A stretch of 64,000 nt of DNA from an uncultured Opitutales bacterium (GTDB lineage Bacteria > Verrucomicrobiota > Verrucomicrobiia > Opitutales > Intestinicryptomonadaceae). The position numbers were made by a program, and so were the translations under genes. The stretch is from positions 1 to 64,000 of the forward strand of contig CAKTTC010000012.1 in NCBI GenBank assembly GCA_934613645.1. The letters run 5' to 3'. Within the stretch, counting starts at the first letter, position 1; each line of letters starts with the position of its first letter. Shown here piece after piece: positions 45,217 to 53,824 of the stretch. The notes under the pieces were generated by a model that worked only from the letters and a program-made list of their open reading frames with translations, did no database searches and had not been told where the DNA came from.

Positions 45217-45777
45217 TTACCGCCGGTGCCCGTCTTCGGAAGCCCGCCCTGCGGGACGTTTGAGAGAGAAGAAGGTTTTGAGCATCTGCGCGCATTCGTC
45301 GTGGAGGATTCCCGAAGAAACCTGAAGGTGGTGGTTGAGCGTGGGGACTTCGTGGACGTTGAGCGCGCCGCCGAGAAACCCCATCTTTGGGTCGCTTACC
45401 GCATAGACTACGCGGGAGATGCGCGCCATTATGCACGCGCCCGAACACATCGGACACGGCTCCTTGGTTACGTATAGCGTTGCGCCGTTTAGCCGCCAGC
45501 CGCCGATGTTCGCCGCAGCCTGCGTGATTGCCAAAATCTCCGCGTGGGCGGTCGGATCCTGAGTGCTTTCAACCATGTTGTGCGCGCGGGCTATTGCGTC
45601 GCCGCCGTATTCGATGACCGCGCCTACGGGGACTTCGCCCGCGTGCCAAGCCTTCAGCGCCTGATTGTATGCAAGCTTCATGAAAAACTCGTCGTCAATC
45701 TGCATATACGACGGGTGGATTGGCTCGAACGGACATTCGGGCGTTTCCTTTCTGGGCTTGTCGGGGGAGTCGTTCAT
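45217..45777 (-). CDS. tadA: tRNA-specific adenosine deaminase
   Basis: TadA deaminates the wobble adenosine of tRNA-Arg(ACG) to inosine. The 186-residue protein has the cytidine-deaminase fold with HAEILAI (zinc His and proton-shuttle Glu) and EPCPMCSG (zinc cysteines), both standard. The start is the ATG that gives MNDSPDKPRK; the frame extends further upstream but would overlap glnA. The C-terminal residues (after about 165) are encoded within a copy of a local repeat, so the tail is probably not functional. The gene follows glnA on the same strand by 52 bases. Confidence 0.9.
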   Translation of the reverse strand: MNDSPDKPRKETPECPFEPIHPSYMQIDDEFFMKLAYNQALKAWHAGEVPVGAVIEYGGDAIARAHNMVESTQDPTAHAEILAITQAAANIGGWRLNGATLYVTKEPCPMCSGACIMARISRVVYAVSDPKMGFLGGALNVHEVPTLNHHLQVSSGILHDECAQMLKTFFSLKRPAGRASEDGHRR

Positions 45778-45829
45778 TGGGCGCGTAAAAAGCGGGGGGC
45801 GGAAAGCCGCCGCCCCGATTGATTTTGCG

Positions 45830-47962
45830 TTAGTAAATGAAGAGCATTTCCGAATACTTCGGCAGCGGCCAAAGCTCGTCGTCAACTTCCTTTTCGAGCG
45901 CGTCCGCCGCGGCGCGGACGCGGTTCATCGCGTCGATTTTCGCGCTTTCGTCGGCTTTTGCTGCGAGGGTCTGCTCGAGCGAGTCGTTCGCGGAAATAAG
46001 CTCGCCGAAGAGCGCGGAGAGCTTTTCGAGCTTCGGGGCAATCGGGTTGGCGGTCTTTGCGCAGGCGAAAGCCGCGGAGGCGTCGCCGAGCGTTTTTGCG
46101 TATTTTGCAACCGCGGGAACGATGAGCGTTTTCGACATCTCGAGCGTCAGCGAAGATTCAATCTGGATTTTCTTCGCATACTCCTCCATAAACACCTCGT
46201 AACGCGAGCGCAGCTCGGTTGCGTTGAAGACGCCGTATTTTTCGAAGAGTGCAATGTTCTTCGGGTCGATGAGCGGCTTGAGCGCGTCGGGCGTTTTTGC
46301 GAGGTTGGGCAAACCGCGTCGGGCGGCTTCGCTTTTCCAGTCGCTTTTGTAGCCGTCGCCGTTGAAGACAATGCGCTTGTGCTTCTTTACTATGTCTTGG
46401 AGGATTTCGCGCAGACCCTTTTGGAAGTTTTCGGGCGCGAGCTTTTCAAGCTTTGTTGCAACTTCGTCGAACGCCTCGGCGACAATCGTGTTGAGCATTA
46501 CGTTGGGGCTTGAGCACGACTGCGAAGAGCCTGGGGCGCGGAATTCGAACTTGTTGCCCGTGAAGGCGAAGGGGCTTGTTCTGTTGCGGTCGGTTGCGTC
46601 GCAGCTGAGCGGCGGGAGTTGGTCGACGCCGATTTTGATGAGCTTGCCCTGCTTTGAGTTCTTCGCGCCGCCGACTTCGATTTGGTCGATGATGTCGGTG
46701 AGCTGGTCGCCGAGGAACATTGAAATGATTGCGGGCGGGGCTTCGTTCGCGCCGAGGCGGTGGTCGTTGCCCGCGCTTGCGGTGGCCGCGCGGAGGAGGT
46801 CGCTGTGCTTGTCAACCGCCATAATCATGGCGCAGAGCGTTGTGATGAAAAGCGCGTTTTCGTGCGGGCTTGAGCCGGGGTTGAGCAGGTTGCGCTTGCC
46901 GACTGAAATCGACCAGTTGTTGTGCTTGCCCGAGCCGTTTATTCCCGCAAAGGGCTTTTCGTGCAAAAGGCAGGTAAGCCCGTGTTTGTCGGCGGTGTTG
47001 CGCAGAATTTCCATCACCATTATGTTGTGGTCGGTGGCGAGGTTCAGGTCTTCGAACACGGGGGCTATTTCAAACTGCGCGGGCGCGACTTCGTTGTGGC
47101 GCGTTTTGGCGGGTATGCCGATTTTCCACAGCTCCAAATCGACATCGTGCATAAAATTGAGAATGCGCGGCTTGATTTGCCCGAAGTAGTGGTCGTCAAG
47201 TTGTTGGTGCTTTTGCGGCGGCGCGCCGAAGAGCGTTCTGCCCGATTCCATCAAGTCGGGGCGCAACGCGTAGAGGTTTTTGTCTATCAGAAAGTATTCC
47301 TGCTCCGCGCCGAGGGTGATTGAAACTTTGTCGTCTTCGTCTATGCTGAAGCACTTGACAAGGCGGCGCGCCTGTTTGCTGAGCACCTGCATTGAGCGCA
47401 AAAGCGGCGTTTTCTTGTCGAGAACTTCGCTTGTATACGAAAGGAAAATCGTGGGGATATACAGCGTAGCCACTCCGCCGACGCGCTTGATGAACGCGGG
47501 GGAAGTGGGGTCCCAAGCGGTATAGCCGCGCGCCTCGAACGTCGAGCGCAAGCCGCCCGACGGAAAGCTCGACGCATCGGGTTCGCCCACAATCAGGTTT
47601 TTCCCCGAGAATCTCGTTATTGCCTTTGCTTCGCCCACGGGCTCTATAAAGGAATCGTGTTTTTCCGCGCTCGTGCCCGTAAGCGGAAAGAACCAGTGTG
47701 TATAATGGGTTGCCCCCTTTTGCATCGCCCAGATTTTCATCGCATGGGCGACATCGTCCGCCACTGCGGGGTCAAGCTGAACGCCCTTTTCAATGGTCTC
47801 CAGAAGCTTTCTATAAATCGGCTTGGAAAGGTAGTCTTCCATAGCCTTTATACTGAAGGAATCTGTGCCGTATTCATTATCCACATCATACGGCTTTTCA
47901 GTCGAGGTATATTCTCTCGAGCATTCGATTATTTTTGCCAGTGCTTTTTTTCTTGCGTTCAT
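45830..47962 (-). CDS. glnA: Glutamine synthetase type III
   Basis: GSIII makes glutamine from glutamate, ammonia and ATP. The 710-residue length and motifs are typical of the type III (GlnN) family rather than type I. They include HYTHWFFPLTGTSAEKHDSF, FSGKNLIVGEPDASSFPSGG, GAEQEYFLID with the metal-binding Glu residues, EVAPAQFEIAPVF and GSGKHNNWSIS. The start is the ATG giving MNARKKALAK, preceded by gagaaaat. A 26-residue upstream extension is not family-like. It probably forms the start of the transcript that continues into tadA. Type III enzymes are frequent in Bacteroidota and Verrucomicrobiota. Confidence 0.95.
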   Translation of the reverse strand: MNARKKALAKIIECSREYTSTEKPYDVDNEYGTDSFSIKAMEDYLSKPIYRKLLETIEKGVQLDPAVADDVAHAMKIWAMQKGATHYTHWFFPLTGTSAEKHDSFIEPVGEAKAITRFSGKNLIVGEPDASSFPSGGLRSTFEARGYTAWDPTSPAFIKRVGGVATLYIPTIFLSYTSEVLDKKTPLLRSMQVLSKQARRLVKCFSIDEDDKVSITLGAEQEYFLIDKNLYALRPDLMESGRTLFGAPPQKHQQLDDHYFGQIKPRILNFMHDVDLELWKIGIPAKTRHNEVAPAQFEIAPVFEDLNLATDHNIMVMEILRNTADKHGLTCLLHEKPFAGINGSGKHNNWSISVGKRNLLNPGSSPHENALFITTLCAMIMAVDKHSDLLRAATASAGNDHRLGANEAPPAIISMFLGDQLTDIIDQIEVGGAKNSKQGKLIKIGVDQLPPLSCDATDRNRTSPFAFTGNKFEFRAPGSSQSCSSPNVMLNTIVAEAFDEVATKLEKLAPENFQKGLREILQDIVKKHKRIVFNGDGYKSDWKSEAARRGLPNLAKTPDALKPLIDPKNIALFEKYGVFNATELRSRYEVFMEEYAKKIQIESSLTLEMSKTLIVPAVAKYAKTLGDASAAFACAKTANPIAPKLEKLSALFGELISANDSLEQTLAAKADESAKIDAMNRVRAAADALEKEVDDELWPLPKYSEMLFIY

Positions 47963-48099
47963 ATTTTCTCTTTCAATGTTATCACGGCGCGTCCACCAAA
48001 GCAAAGCAGACCCCCACTCCGCTCTCGTCCGACACCGCAACTTTCACACGTTTCTCCCCACTCTGCCGAATTTTCCCCCGATTGCAACTCTTTTATGTT

Positions 48100-48396
48100 T
48101 CCTAAAGGGGCGGCGATTGCCGCAGGCAATTCGCCTTTGACTTTTGGTTAAAGTTTGGTTTGCAAGAGCGGCGCGGATTGGCAAAGCCAATTCCGCTTTG
48201 ACTCTGGTTAAAGTATTGAGAGTTGTTAGCGGCGGCGATTGTCCACGACAATTCGCCTTTGAATCGGGTTGAAGTTTTGTATGTAGAAAGGGCGCGGATA
48301 GACAAAGCCAATCTGCGCCCCTTTAATAAATACAAAAAACTTTAATTGGAGTGTAAAGCGGCATTGAACTTCGTTCAATCCGCGCCGCTTTAGGAA
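48100..48396. repeat. Five hairpin-repeat units with covarying stems
   Basis: Units at 48101-48155, 48165-48215 and 48226-48277 run in plus orientation, a partial one lies at 48286-48323, and a minus-orientation one at 48336-48395. Their stems are attgcc/ggcaat, attggc/gccaat, attgtc/gacaat, an imperfect one, and ttgaac/gttcaa. Flanking gcggcg, ctttga and ggttaaagt are shared. The array fills the glnA-DUF1080 gap. Confidence 0.88.
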
Positions 48397-48407
48397 TTAT
48401 AAAAAAA

Positions 48408-49106
48408 TCATTTGGAGAGATTGCGAATGCGCACGTTGCGGTAGTCGGTGGTGGCTTTGCCGTGCTTGCCCTGTAGACCGATTTTGCCTTTTGTGGGCAT
48501 CTCGCATTTTTTGTGGAGAGTAAGCCATGGTAAAATTGCCTCGCCTTTGGGGGTGAGCTTGTTGTCCTTCCATTCCGACATGTCCATTTTGCTGACGTGC
48601 TTGTCGTTGAGCCAGACGTCGATTTTCTGTCCGTCGGCGCGCACGCGCATTTTCTGCCATTCGCCGAAGGGCAGGCGGGTGTCGAATTCGGAATCGACGT
48701 GCCCGAAAATGCAGCCGCAGTTCCACATGGGCTTGCCGAATTTTTCGCAGGAGCTGTCGGCAATCTGGATTTCGATGGAGTTGGGAATCCATTTTTTCGT
48801 GTCGGTGCAGTATATTACTATGCCGCTGTTGGATTCCTTTTCGATTCTGAATTCGAGTTCAAGCTCGAAGTTTTCGAAATCGTTTTTCGTGAAGATGATT
48901 CTGTCCTTGTTTGCCCTGATTACGCCGTCTTTGTCGATGCTCCAAACGTCCTTGTCGAAGTCGGCGTTGGAGAGGTCGGGGGCGAACAGCGGCGACCACT
49001 CTGCGGCGGTCTTGCATTGCGCGGGTTTGTTGCAGGTTTTATCGCACACACAGGCGGAAAGGGCTGCCATTGCGGCGAACATTGTAAGGGTGATTGCTTT
49101 TTTCAT
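48408..49106 (-). CDS. DUF1080 (3-keto-disaccharide hydrolase family) lipoprotein
   Basis: The 232-residue product has a lipoprotein signal peptide with lipobox LSAC (Cys19). The mature part is a concanavalin-like jelly roll of the DUF1080 family (PF06439). It has WSIDKDGVIRANKDRIIFTKNDFENFELELEFRI, the conserved NSGIVIYC segment, and ends with a DYRNVRIRNL motif. Some members hydrolyse 3-keto-glycosides; most are untested. The start is the ATG giving MKKAITLTM; an upstream in-frame start would destroy the signal. The protein should be surface or periplasm anchored. Confidence 0.85.
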   Translation of the reverse strand: MKKAITLTMFAAMAALSACVCDKTCNKPAQCKTAAEWSPLFAPDLSNADFDKDVWSIDKDGVIRANKDRIIFTKNDFENFELELEFRIEKESNSGIVIYCTDTKKWIPNSIEIQIADSSCEKFGKPMWNCGCIFGHVDSEFDTRLPFGEWQKMRVRADGQKIDVWLNDKHVSKMDMSEWKDNKLTPKGEAILPWLTLHKKCEMPTKGKIGLQGKHGKATTDYRNVRIRNLSK

Positions 49107-49261
49107 AGGAAGCCGAGAAATGCCAAGACGGGCGCGGGTTGTCAAACTTTTTGTGGTGCGCGGCGGGCGGGGCGGGGCGTTTGTTCACAAAAGAGGCGTT
49201 TGTGCAAAAGAATCCAAAGTTGTTTTGCGTTTTCTGCGGGCGATGATATAAATTGTTTTTT

Positions 49262-49669
49262 ATGAATATTGAAAATCCAGAAGTAATCGGGACTGCGCTG
49301 ATGTCGGCAACGTCCCTTCTGGGCGCGTATTATCTCGTTTTGAAAATCCGCGACCAGCTCAGCGAAAAGCCCGATCCAAAATTAACATACGCCACGCACA
49401 CGCAGATGGAAAAAGTCAGGTGCGAGGTTGTCAAAATGCTTTCCGACTACCTGCAGGACTTGCGCGCGCTCCGTTTGGAGATACGCGAGGAAAACCGCAC
49501 GCTCTCCAAAAGCTACCAGCGCAGCATTATGCAGATGAACGAAATGATTGCCCGCAACGCCGAGAACATAAGCTCTCTTATTGCGCAGTGCGCGGCGGCG
49601 AACCAGCGCATATCGGAACTGTCGGTGAAGACCGACAGGATAATTCTTACATCGAAGGACGAAAAATGA
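49262..49669 (+). CDS. Mu gp25-like phage protein (membrane plus coiled coil)
   Basis: The 135-residue product has a transmembrane segment near residues 8-28 (GTALMSATSLLGAYYLVLKI) followed by a long coiled coil (about 55-125) with repeated Asn, Glu and Leu heptads. This is the layout of DUF2730-type proteins that precede the terminase genes in Mu-like phages. The start is the ATG giving MNIENPEVIG; a TTG three codons earlier is less likely. Its stop overlaps the next gene by four bases. Role in the phage: unknown, probably lysis or assembly. Confidence 0.6.
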   Translation: MNIENPEVIGTALMSATSLLGAYYLVLKIRDQLSEKPDPKLTYATHTQMEKVRCEVVKMLSDYLQDLRALRLEIREENRTLSKSYQRSIMQMNEMIARNAENISSLIAQCAAANQRISELSVKTDRIILTSKDEK

Positions 49670-49926
49670 ACGCCGACATTCTCTACCGCCGCGCCGTTTT
49701 GGCGCAGCTTGAGGCGGCCTATCCCGCGGGGCTGCCGTCGGGCACAATCGCGCAGGGGCTTGCCCTTGCGGGGTTTTCGTCCGACGCCGCAGAGCTTGAA
49801 CGCCAGCTTCAGTATTTGCGCGAAAAGCAGTTCGCCGAAAGCGTAAGCTCGGCGTTGTGCCCGTCGTTTGTGCGCACTAAAATCACGGCGCGCGGGCTTG
49901 ACTATCTTCAAAGCGGGGAGTTCTGA
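49666..49926 (+). CDS. Mu gp26-like small winged-helix-like phage protein
   Basis: The 86-residue protein (starts MNADILYRRAVLAQLEAAYP) has a predominantly helical N-terminal half and a short C-terminal strand region KITARGLDYL, consistent with a winged helix such as the gp26-type proteins of Mu-like phages. The start ATG overlaps the upstream stop (ATGA). It precedes the small terminase by one base. Identification rests on its place in the order gp25-gp26-gp27-gp28, since the protein has no strong motif. Confidence 0.5.
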   Translation: MNADILYRRAVLAQLEAAYPAGLPSGTIAQGLALAGFSSDAAELERQLQYLREKQFAESVSSALCPSFVRTKITARGLDYLQSGEF

Positions 49927-49927
49927 G

Positions 49928-50320
49928 ATGGCGGCTAAAACGGCGCGGGAGGACGCGGAGACTTCGCCCGAAAAAACGCCCGCAAAAAGGCGGACTGCAA
50001 CGCTTGCCGCGCACATAAAACGCATAAAACAGGCTAAACTCGACGCCGAAAAGGCGGTTGAAACGGCGTCGAAAATGGACGCCGCGCGCGCTTCCATAGA
50101 GATTTTGTGGGAAATGGTGTTCGACTACCTGTGCTCGGCGCGCGAAGTGTCGGCGGCGGAAATTGCGAACCTTTCAAGCGTTGCGCAGCGGCTTTCGTCG
50201 TCGCGCGTGCAGTTGGCGAATTTCGGCGCAAAAACGGAATCGGCGGGGCAGGGCGGCGGCGCGGGACGCGTTTCGCCCGAGACGCTCGCAAAAATAGAAA
50301 ACGAACTGAACCTTCTTTAA
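49928..50320 (+). CDS. Mu gp27-like terminase small subunit
   Basis: The 130-residue protein is Ala-, Lys- and Glu-rich and mainly helical, with an N-terminal basic region and a Gly-rich stretch near residue 105. It lies one base after the gp26-like gene and seven bases before the large terminase. DUF3486-type small terminases of Mu-like phages have this size and position. The call depends mostly on context. Confidence 0.55.
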   Translation: MAAKTAREDAETSPEKTPAKRRTATLAAHIKRIKQAKLDAEKAVETASKMDAARASIEILWEMVFDYLCSAREVSAAEIANLSSVAQRLSSSRVQLANFGAKTESAGQGGGAGRVSPETLAKIENELNLL

Positions 50321-50327
50321 AAGCGGA

Positions 50328-51683
50328 ATGGACGGATTTTTTTTGCCATATCAAAAAAAGTGGATTTTGGACAATTCGCGCATAAAACTTATGGAGAAGT
50401 CGCGACAGGTGGGAATCAGCTGGACTACCGCATACAGGCTTGTGCGCGCGCATTCGTTGTCGGCACACAGACGCGACTCTTGGGTAAGCTCGCGCGACGA
50501 GCTTCAGGCGAAGCTGTTTATCGACGACTGCAAAAAGTTCGCCAAAATCCTCGACTGCGCCGTCCGCGAACATTCGGGCGCGGCGGTGCTTGCGGGCGGA
50601 GACTGCGCCTCGCTTGAGTTCGCAAACGGCACGCGCATTTGGTCGCTTTCGTCAAATCCCGACGCGCAGGCGGGCAAGCGCGGCGCGCGCGTGCTCGACG
50701 AATTCGCCCTCCACCCCGACCCCGAAAAGCTCTACGCAATCTCCATGCCCGGAATCACTTGGGGCGGAAACATCGAGATAATCTCGACGCACCGCGGCGC
50801 GGACTGTTTCTTCAACAAGCTTGTGGAAGAGACGCGCTACGGGGGAAACCCGAAAAACATTTCCCTGCACAGAGTGACCCTCGAAGACGCGCTCAATCAG
50901 GGGTTGTTGCGCAAAATCAAGCGCGGAATCGACCCCGAAAGCGAAATCGCCCAAATGGACGAAGCTGCGTATTTCGACTACATAAAAAAATCGTGCGCCG
51001 ACGAGTCTATGTTCATGCAGGAATACATGTGCACGCCCTGCGCCGAAGACTTGCGTTTTCTGCCGTTCGAACTCATCTCGCGCTGCGCATACAAAGACAG
51101 TGCGGGCGGTGCGTGGCGCGCGGCGGAATCGAAGTCGAACCCGATGTTTTTGGGCGTTGACATAGGCAGGACTTCAGACCTCAGTGTGTTCTGGCTCTTG
51201 GAAAAAGTGGCCGACGTGCTCTACACGCGCGATGTCCGCGCACTGAAGAACTCGCCGTTTGCCGAACAGGAGGCGGTGCTCGATTCTTATTTGGCAAACC
51301 CGTCGCTGCGCCGCGCGTGCATCGACAATTCGGGCATAGGCAGGCAGTTTGCCGAGCGCGCGCTTTCGCGCTACGGTTCGGCGCGCATAGAGCCCGTGTA
51401 TTTTACGGCGGCGCAGAAGGAGCTTATGGCGTATCCGCTAAAAAAGCGTTTCGAGGAGGCTACAATACGCATTCCCGATTCGCGCGAAGTTGTCGCCGAC
51501 CTGCACAAAATCCGCCGCGGCTACTCGCTTTCGGGGCAGCCAAAATTCTGCGCCGACCGCGACGACAACGGACATTCCGACAGATTTTGGGCACTCGCGC
51601 TTGCGAACTACGCGTGCAAAAACAGCGGCAGTGATGCCCTCGGACGCATAGAAAACGTGGGAAATTCGGCATTCGTATGGTAA
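50328..51683 (+). CDS. Phage terminase large subunit, Mu gp28-like
   Basis: The 451-residue protein is a DNA-packaging motor. The ATPase part has a Walker A-like EKSRQVGIS at about residues 24-32 and Walker B VLDEFALH at about 126. The nuclease part has GVDIGRTSDLS at about 281 (RNase H-like first Asp), DNSGIGRQF at about 328, and DRDDNGHSDRFWALALA near the end. This is the Mu gp28-like branch. The gene is intact, but no portal, head protein or other phage structural gene follows. After it come 290 bases and then the chromosomal HU gene. Confidence 0.85.
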   Translation: MDGFFLPYQKKWILDNSRIKLMEKSRQVGISWTTAYRLVRAHSLSAHRRDSWVSSRDELQAKLFIDDCKKFAKILDCAVREHSGAAVLAGGDCASLEFANGTRIWSLSSNPDAQAGKRGARVLDEFALHPDPEKLYAISMPGITWGGNIEIISTHRGADCFFNKLVEETRYGGNPKNISLHRVTLEDALNQGLLRKIKRGIDPESEIAQMDEAAYFDYIKKSCADESMFMQEYMCTPCAEDLRFLPFELISRCAYKDSAGGAWRAAESKSNPMFLGVDIGRTSDLSVFWLLEKVADVLYTRDVRALKNSPFAEQEAVLDSYLANPSLRRACIDNSGIGRQFAERALSRYGSARIEPVYFTAAQKELMAYPLKKRFEEATIRIPDSREVVADLHKIRRGYSLSGQPKFCADRDDNGHSDRFWALALANYACKNSGSDALGRIENVGNSAFVW

Positions 51684-51973
51684 AAACGAAGCAAACAGGC
51701 GTGTTTTGGGGCGTCAGCACCCCCGCAAACGGCTGTTTTTGCGACTTTTTTTATAAAAAATGCCGTTCTATCCGTTTTTTTTATTGACACGCCCCCCCGC
51801 TATTTTAGTTTGCAACTACAACAAAGGACGCGCAGGCGCGTTCGATGTTGGCTCTCGGTGCCGAAAAGGTGGAGGGTTTCCCCTGTGTCTTAGTAAGTGC
51901 GAATGTTCAATTTCTCGGAAAACTTCATTTTGGAAGTTTTTTCTAAACCCAAAACAACAAAACTAAAAAAAAT
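51684..51973. other. Intergenic region with HU promoter candidate
   Basis: No gene is seen. TTGACA at 51784-51789 is followed by a tract of seven C and a tattttag element, matching the arrangement upstream of the glycosyltransferase gene. The HU leader is A-rich and has no Shine-Dalgarno sequence. Confidence 0.4.
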
Positions 51974-52243
51974 ATGAATAAAGCACAACTCGTAGAAGAA
52001 ATTCAGAAATTGCTCGGTAAAGACGCAAGCAAAGCCTGCGCCGAAAGAGCGTTGAACGCCGTTCTCGACTCCATCAAGGCTGGCGTCAAAAAGTCGAAGA
52101 AGGTTCAGCTTATCGGGTTCGGAACTTTCTCCGTTGTCAACCGCAAGGCCAGAATGGGCTTCAATCCCCAGACTCAGGAAAAAATCAAGATCAAGGCTTC
52201 GAAGGGCATCAAGTTCAAGGCGGGTGCTGCTTTCAAGGCGTAG
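51974..52243 (+). CDS. hup: HU-family DNA-binding protein
   Basis: HU is a small dimeric nucleoid protein that bends DNA. The 89-residue product starts MNKAQLVEEIQKLLG and includes VQLIGFGTFSVVNRKARMGFNPQTQEKIKIKAS, the family signature with the DNA-binding beta arms. Length is normal. The gene is monocistronic with a strong terminator after it. A phage cassette lies directly upstream, but the host-like composition suggests that it is chromosomal. Confidence 0.95.
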   Translation: MNKAQLVEEIQKLLGKDASKACAERALNAVLDSIKAGVKKSKKVQLIGFGTFSVVNRKARMGFNPQTQEKIKIKASKGIKFKAGAAFKA

Positions 52244-52270
52244 TTTTGTTCTCCTACAGAATTTTCAAAG

Positions 52271-52299
52271 GGTTTGCGCAGCGCGCAAACCTTTTTTTT
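52271..52299 (+). terminator. Terminator after HU gene
   Basis: ggtttgcgc (52271-52279) pairs with gcgcaaacc (52283-52291) around a three-base loop, followed by eight T. Confidence 0.9.
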
Positions 52300-52415
52300 G
52301 TCCGCGCACGGGGGCAGGTTAACAGTTAACCAAAAAACGCCCACAATTGCCTTGAACTAAAAATAATCTTTTCGAGAATCGGTTTTATTCAAACAAAACA
52401 AACATATCAAGACAG

Positions 52416-53738
52416 ATGAAAGTTGATCCCTCCACATTGAAAATTACCGACGTGCGCTTTGCCGACATCGACGGCGCGCCCAAAAGATGCACGCTCATTA
52501 AAGTGTATACAAATCAGGGGCTGGTAGGCTACGGCGAAGTCCGCGACGCCTCCAGCCGCACATACGCGGCAATGCTCAAAAGCAGAATTTTGGGCGAAAA
52601 CCCGTGCAACGTGGAAAAAATATTCAACCGCATAAAGCAGTTCGGCGGCGACTCGCGCCAAGCGGGCGGCGTCTGCGGTCTGGAAGTTGCAATGTGGGAC
52701 TTGGCCGGCAAGGCGTGGGGCGTTCCCGTCTGGCAGATGCTCGGCGGCAAATACCGCGACAAAATCCGCATTTATTGCGACACCGACAGCGAAGGCGGCG
52801 GGCGCGATATGGGCAAAGCCCTCAAGGAACGCATGGCGCAGGGCTACACGTTCCTGAAAATGGACTTGGGCATCGAGCTTTTGAGCGATGTCGAAGGGGC
52901 GTTGTGCGCGCCTTTGGGTTTCCTCGAAAAAATGCGCGAATACAAGCGGACTGTCTTCACCACGCCGCACGGCTCGATAGACCCGCGCGCAATGCGCGGC
53001 GAAGCCTACGACCTCTTCAACACCGCCCATCCGTTCACGGGCATTCACCTCACCGAAAAGGGCTTGGACTATCTTGAAAAATACATGGCCGACGTCCGCG
53101 CGGAAGTCGGCTACGAAATCCCGATTGCCATTGACCACATCGGGCACATTCCGCTTGAAGACTGCATAAAGCTGGCGCGGCGTCTTGAAAAATACAATCT
53201 TTCGTGGATTGAAGACCCCGTTCCGTGGCAGTATACCGACCAGTATGTAAAGCTCTCCAATTCAACCACAGCCCCCATCGCTACGGGCGAAGACATCTAC
53301 CTGAAAGAGGGTTTTATGCCGCTGCTGAAATCGGGCGCGCTGGCTGTAATTCACCCCGACATTCTCACTGCGGGCGGCATTGCCGAAACAAAGAAAATCG
53401 GCGACTTGGCCGAGGAACACCACGTCGCGATGGCAATCCACATGGCGGAAAGCCCGATTGCCTGCATGGCCGCCGTCCACGTTGCGGCTGCTACCAGAAA
53501 CTTTACCGCGCTTGAAGTCCACTCGGTAGACGTGCCGTGGTGGGACAGCCTTGTAAACGGACTGCCGAAGCCGCTTGTAAACAACGGCTACATCGACGTT
53601 CCGAACGCTCCGGGGCTGGGCATAGAGTCGCTCAACGAGGAGCTTATCAAGGAAAAGGCGCACGAAGATTTCCCTGAAATATGGGGGGATACGTCGGTTT
53701 GGGACAAGGAGTGGGCGAACGACCGCCGCTGGTCGTAA
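52416..53738 (+). CDS. Enolase-superfamily sugar-acid dehydratase
   Basis: The 440-residue protein is of the mandelate racemase/muconate lactonising enzyme family. The capping domain leads into a barrel with FLKMDLG (KxD strand), and the three metal ligands in PIAIDHIGH (Asp), LSWIEDPVPW (Glu) and IATGEDIY (Glu). A general-base His is in AIHMAES. Such enzymes dehydrate aldonates or uronates such as galactonate, fuconate or rhamnonate to 2-keto-3-deoxy acids. It starts a five-gene operon with a mutarotase-like protein, MFS transporter, SDR and RraA aldolase, which together suggest sugar-acid breakdown. Exact substrate unknown. Confidence 0.87.
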   Translation: MKVDPSTLKITDVRFADIDGAPKRCTLIKVYTNQGLVGYGEVRDASSRTYAAMLKSRILGENPCNVEKIFNRIKQFGGDSRQAGGVCGLEVAMWDLAGKAWGVPVWQMLGGKYRDKIRIYCDTDSEGGGRDMGKALKERMAQGYTFLKMDLGIELLSDVEGALCAPLGFLEKMREYKRTVFTTPHGSIDPRAMRGEAYDLFNTAHPFTGIHLTEKGLDYLEKYMADVRAEVGYEIPIAIDHIGHIPLEDCIKLARRLEKYNLSWIEDPVPWQYTDQYVKLSNSTTAPIATGEDIYLKEGFMPLLKSGALAVIHPDILTAGGIAETKKIGDLAEEHHVAMAIHMAESPIACMAAVHVAAATRNFTALEVHSVDVPWWDSLVNGLPKPLVNNGYIDVPNAPGLGIESLNEELIKEKAHEDFPEIWGDTSVWDKEWANDRRWS

Positions 53739-53824
53739 GCAAAGCTTGACGGGATTGAGTTTTGTTGCGATTATCACGACGGAAATTCAAACAGCACACC
53801 AATCCTTAAAAACAAATCGACAAT

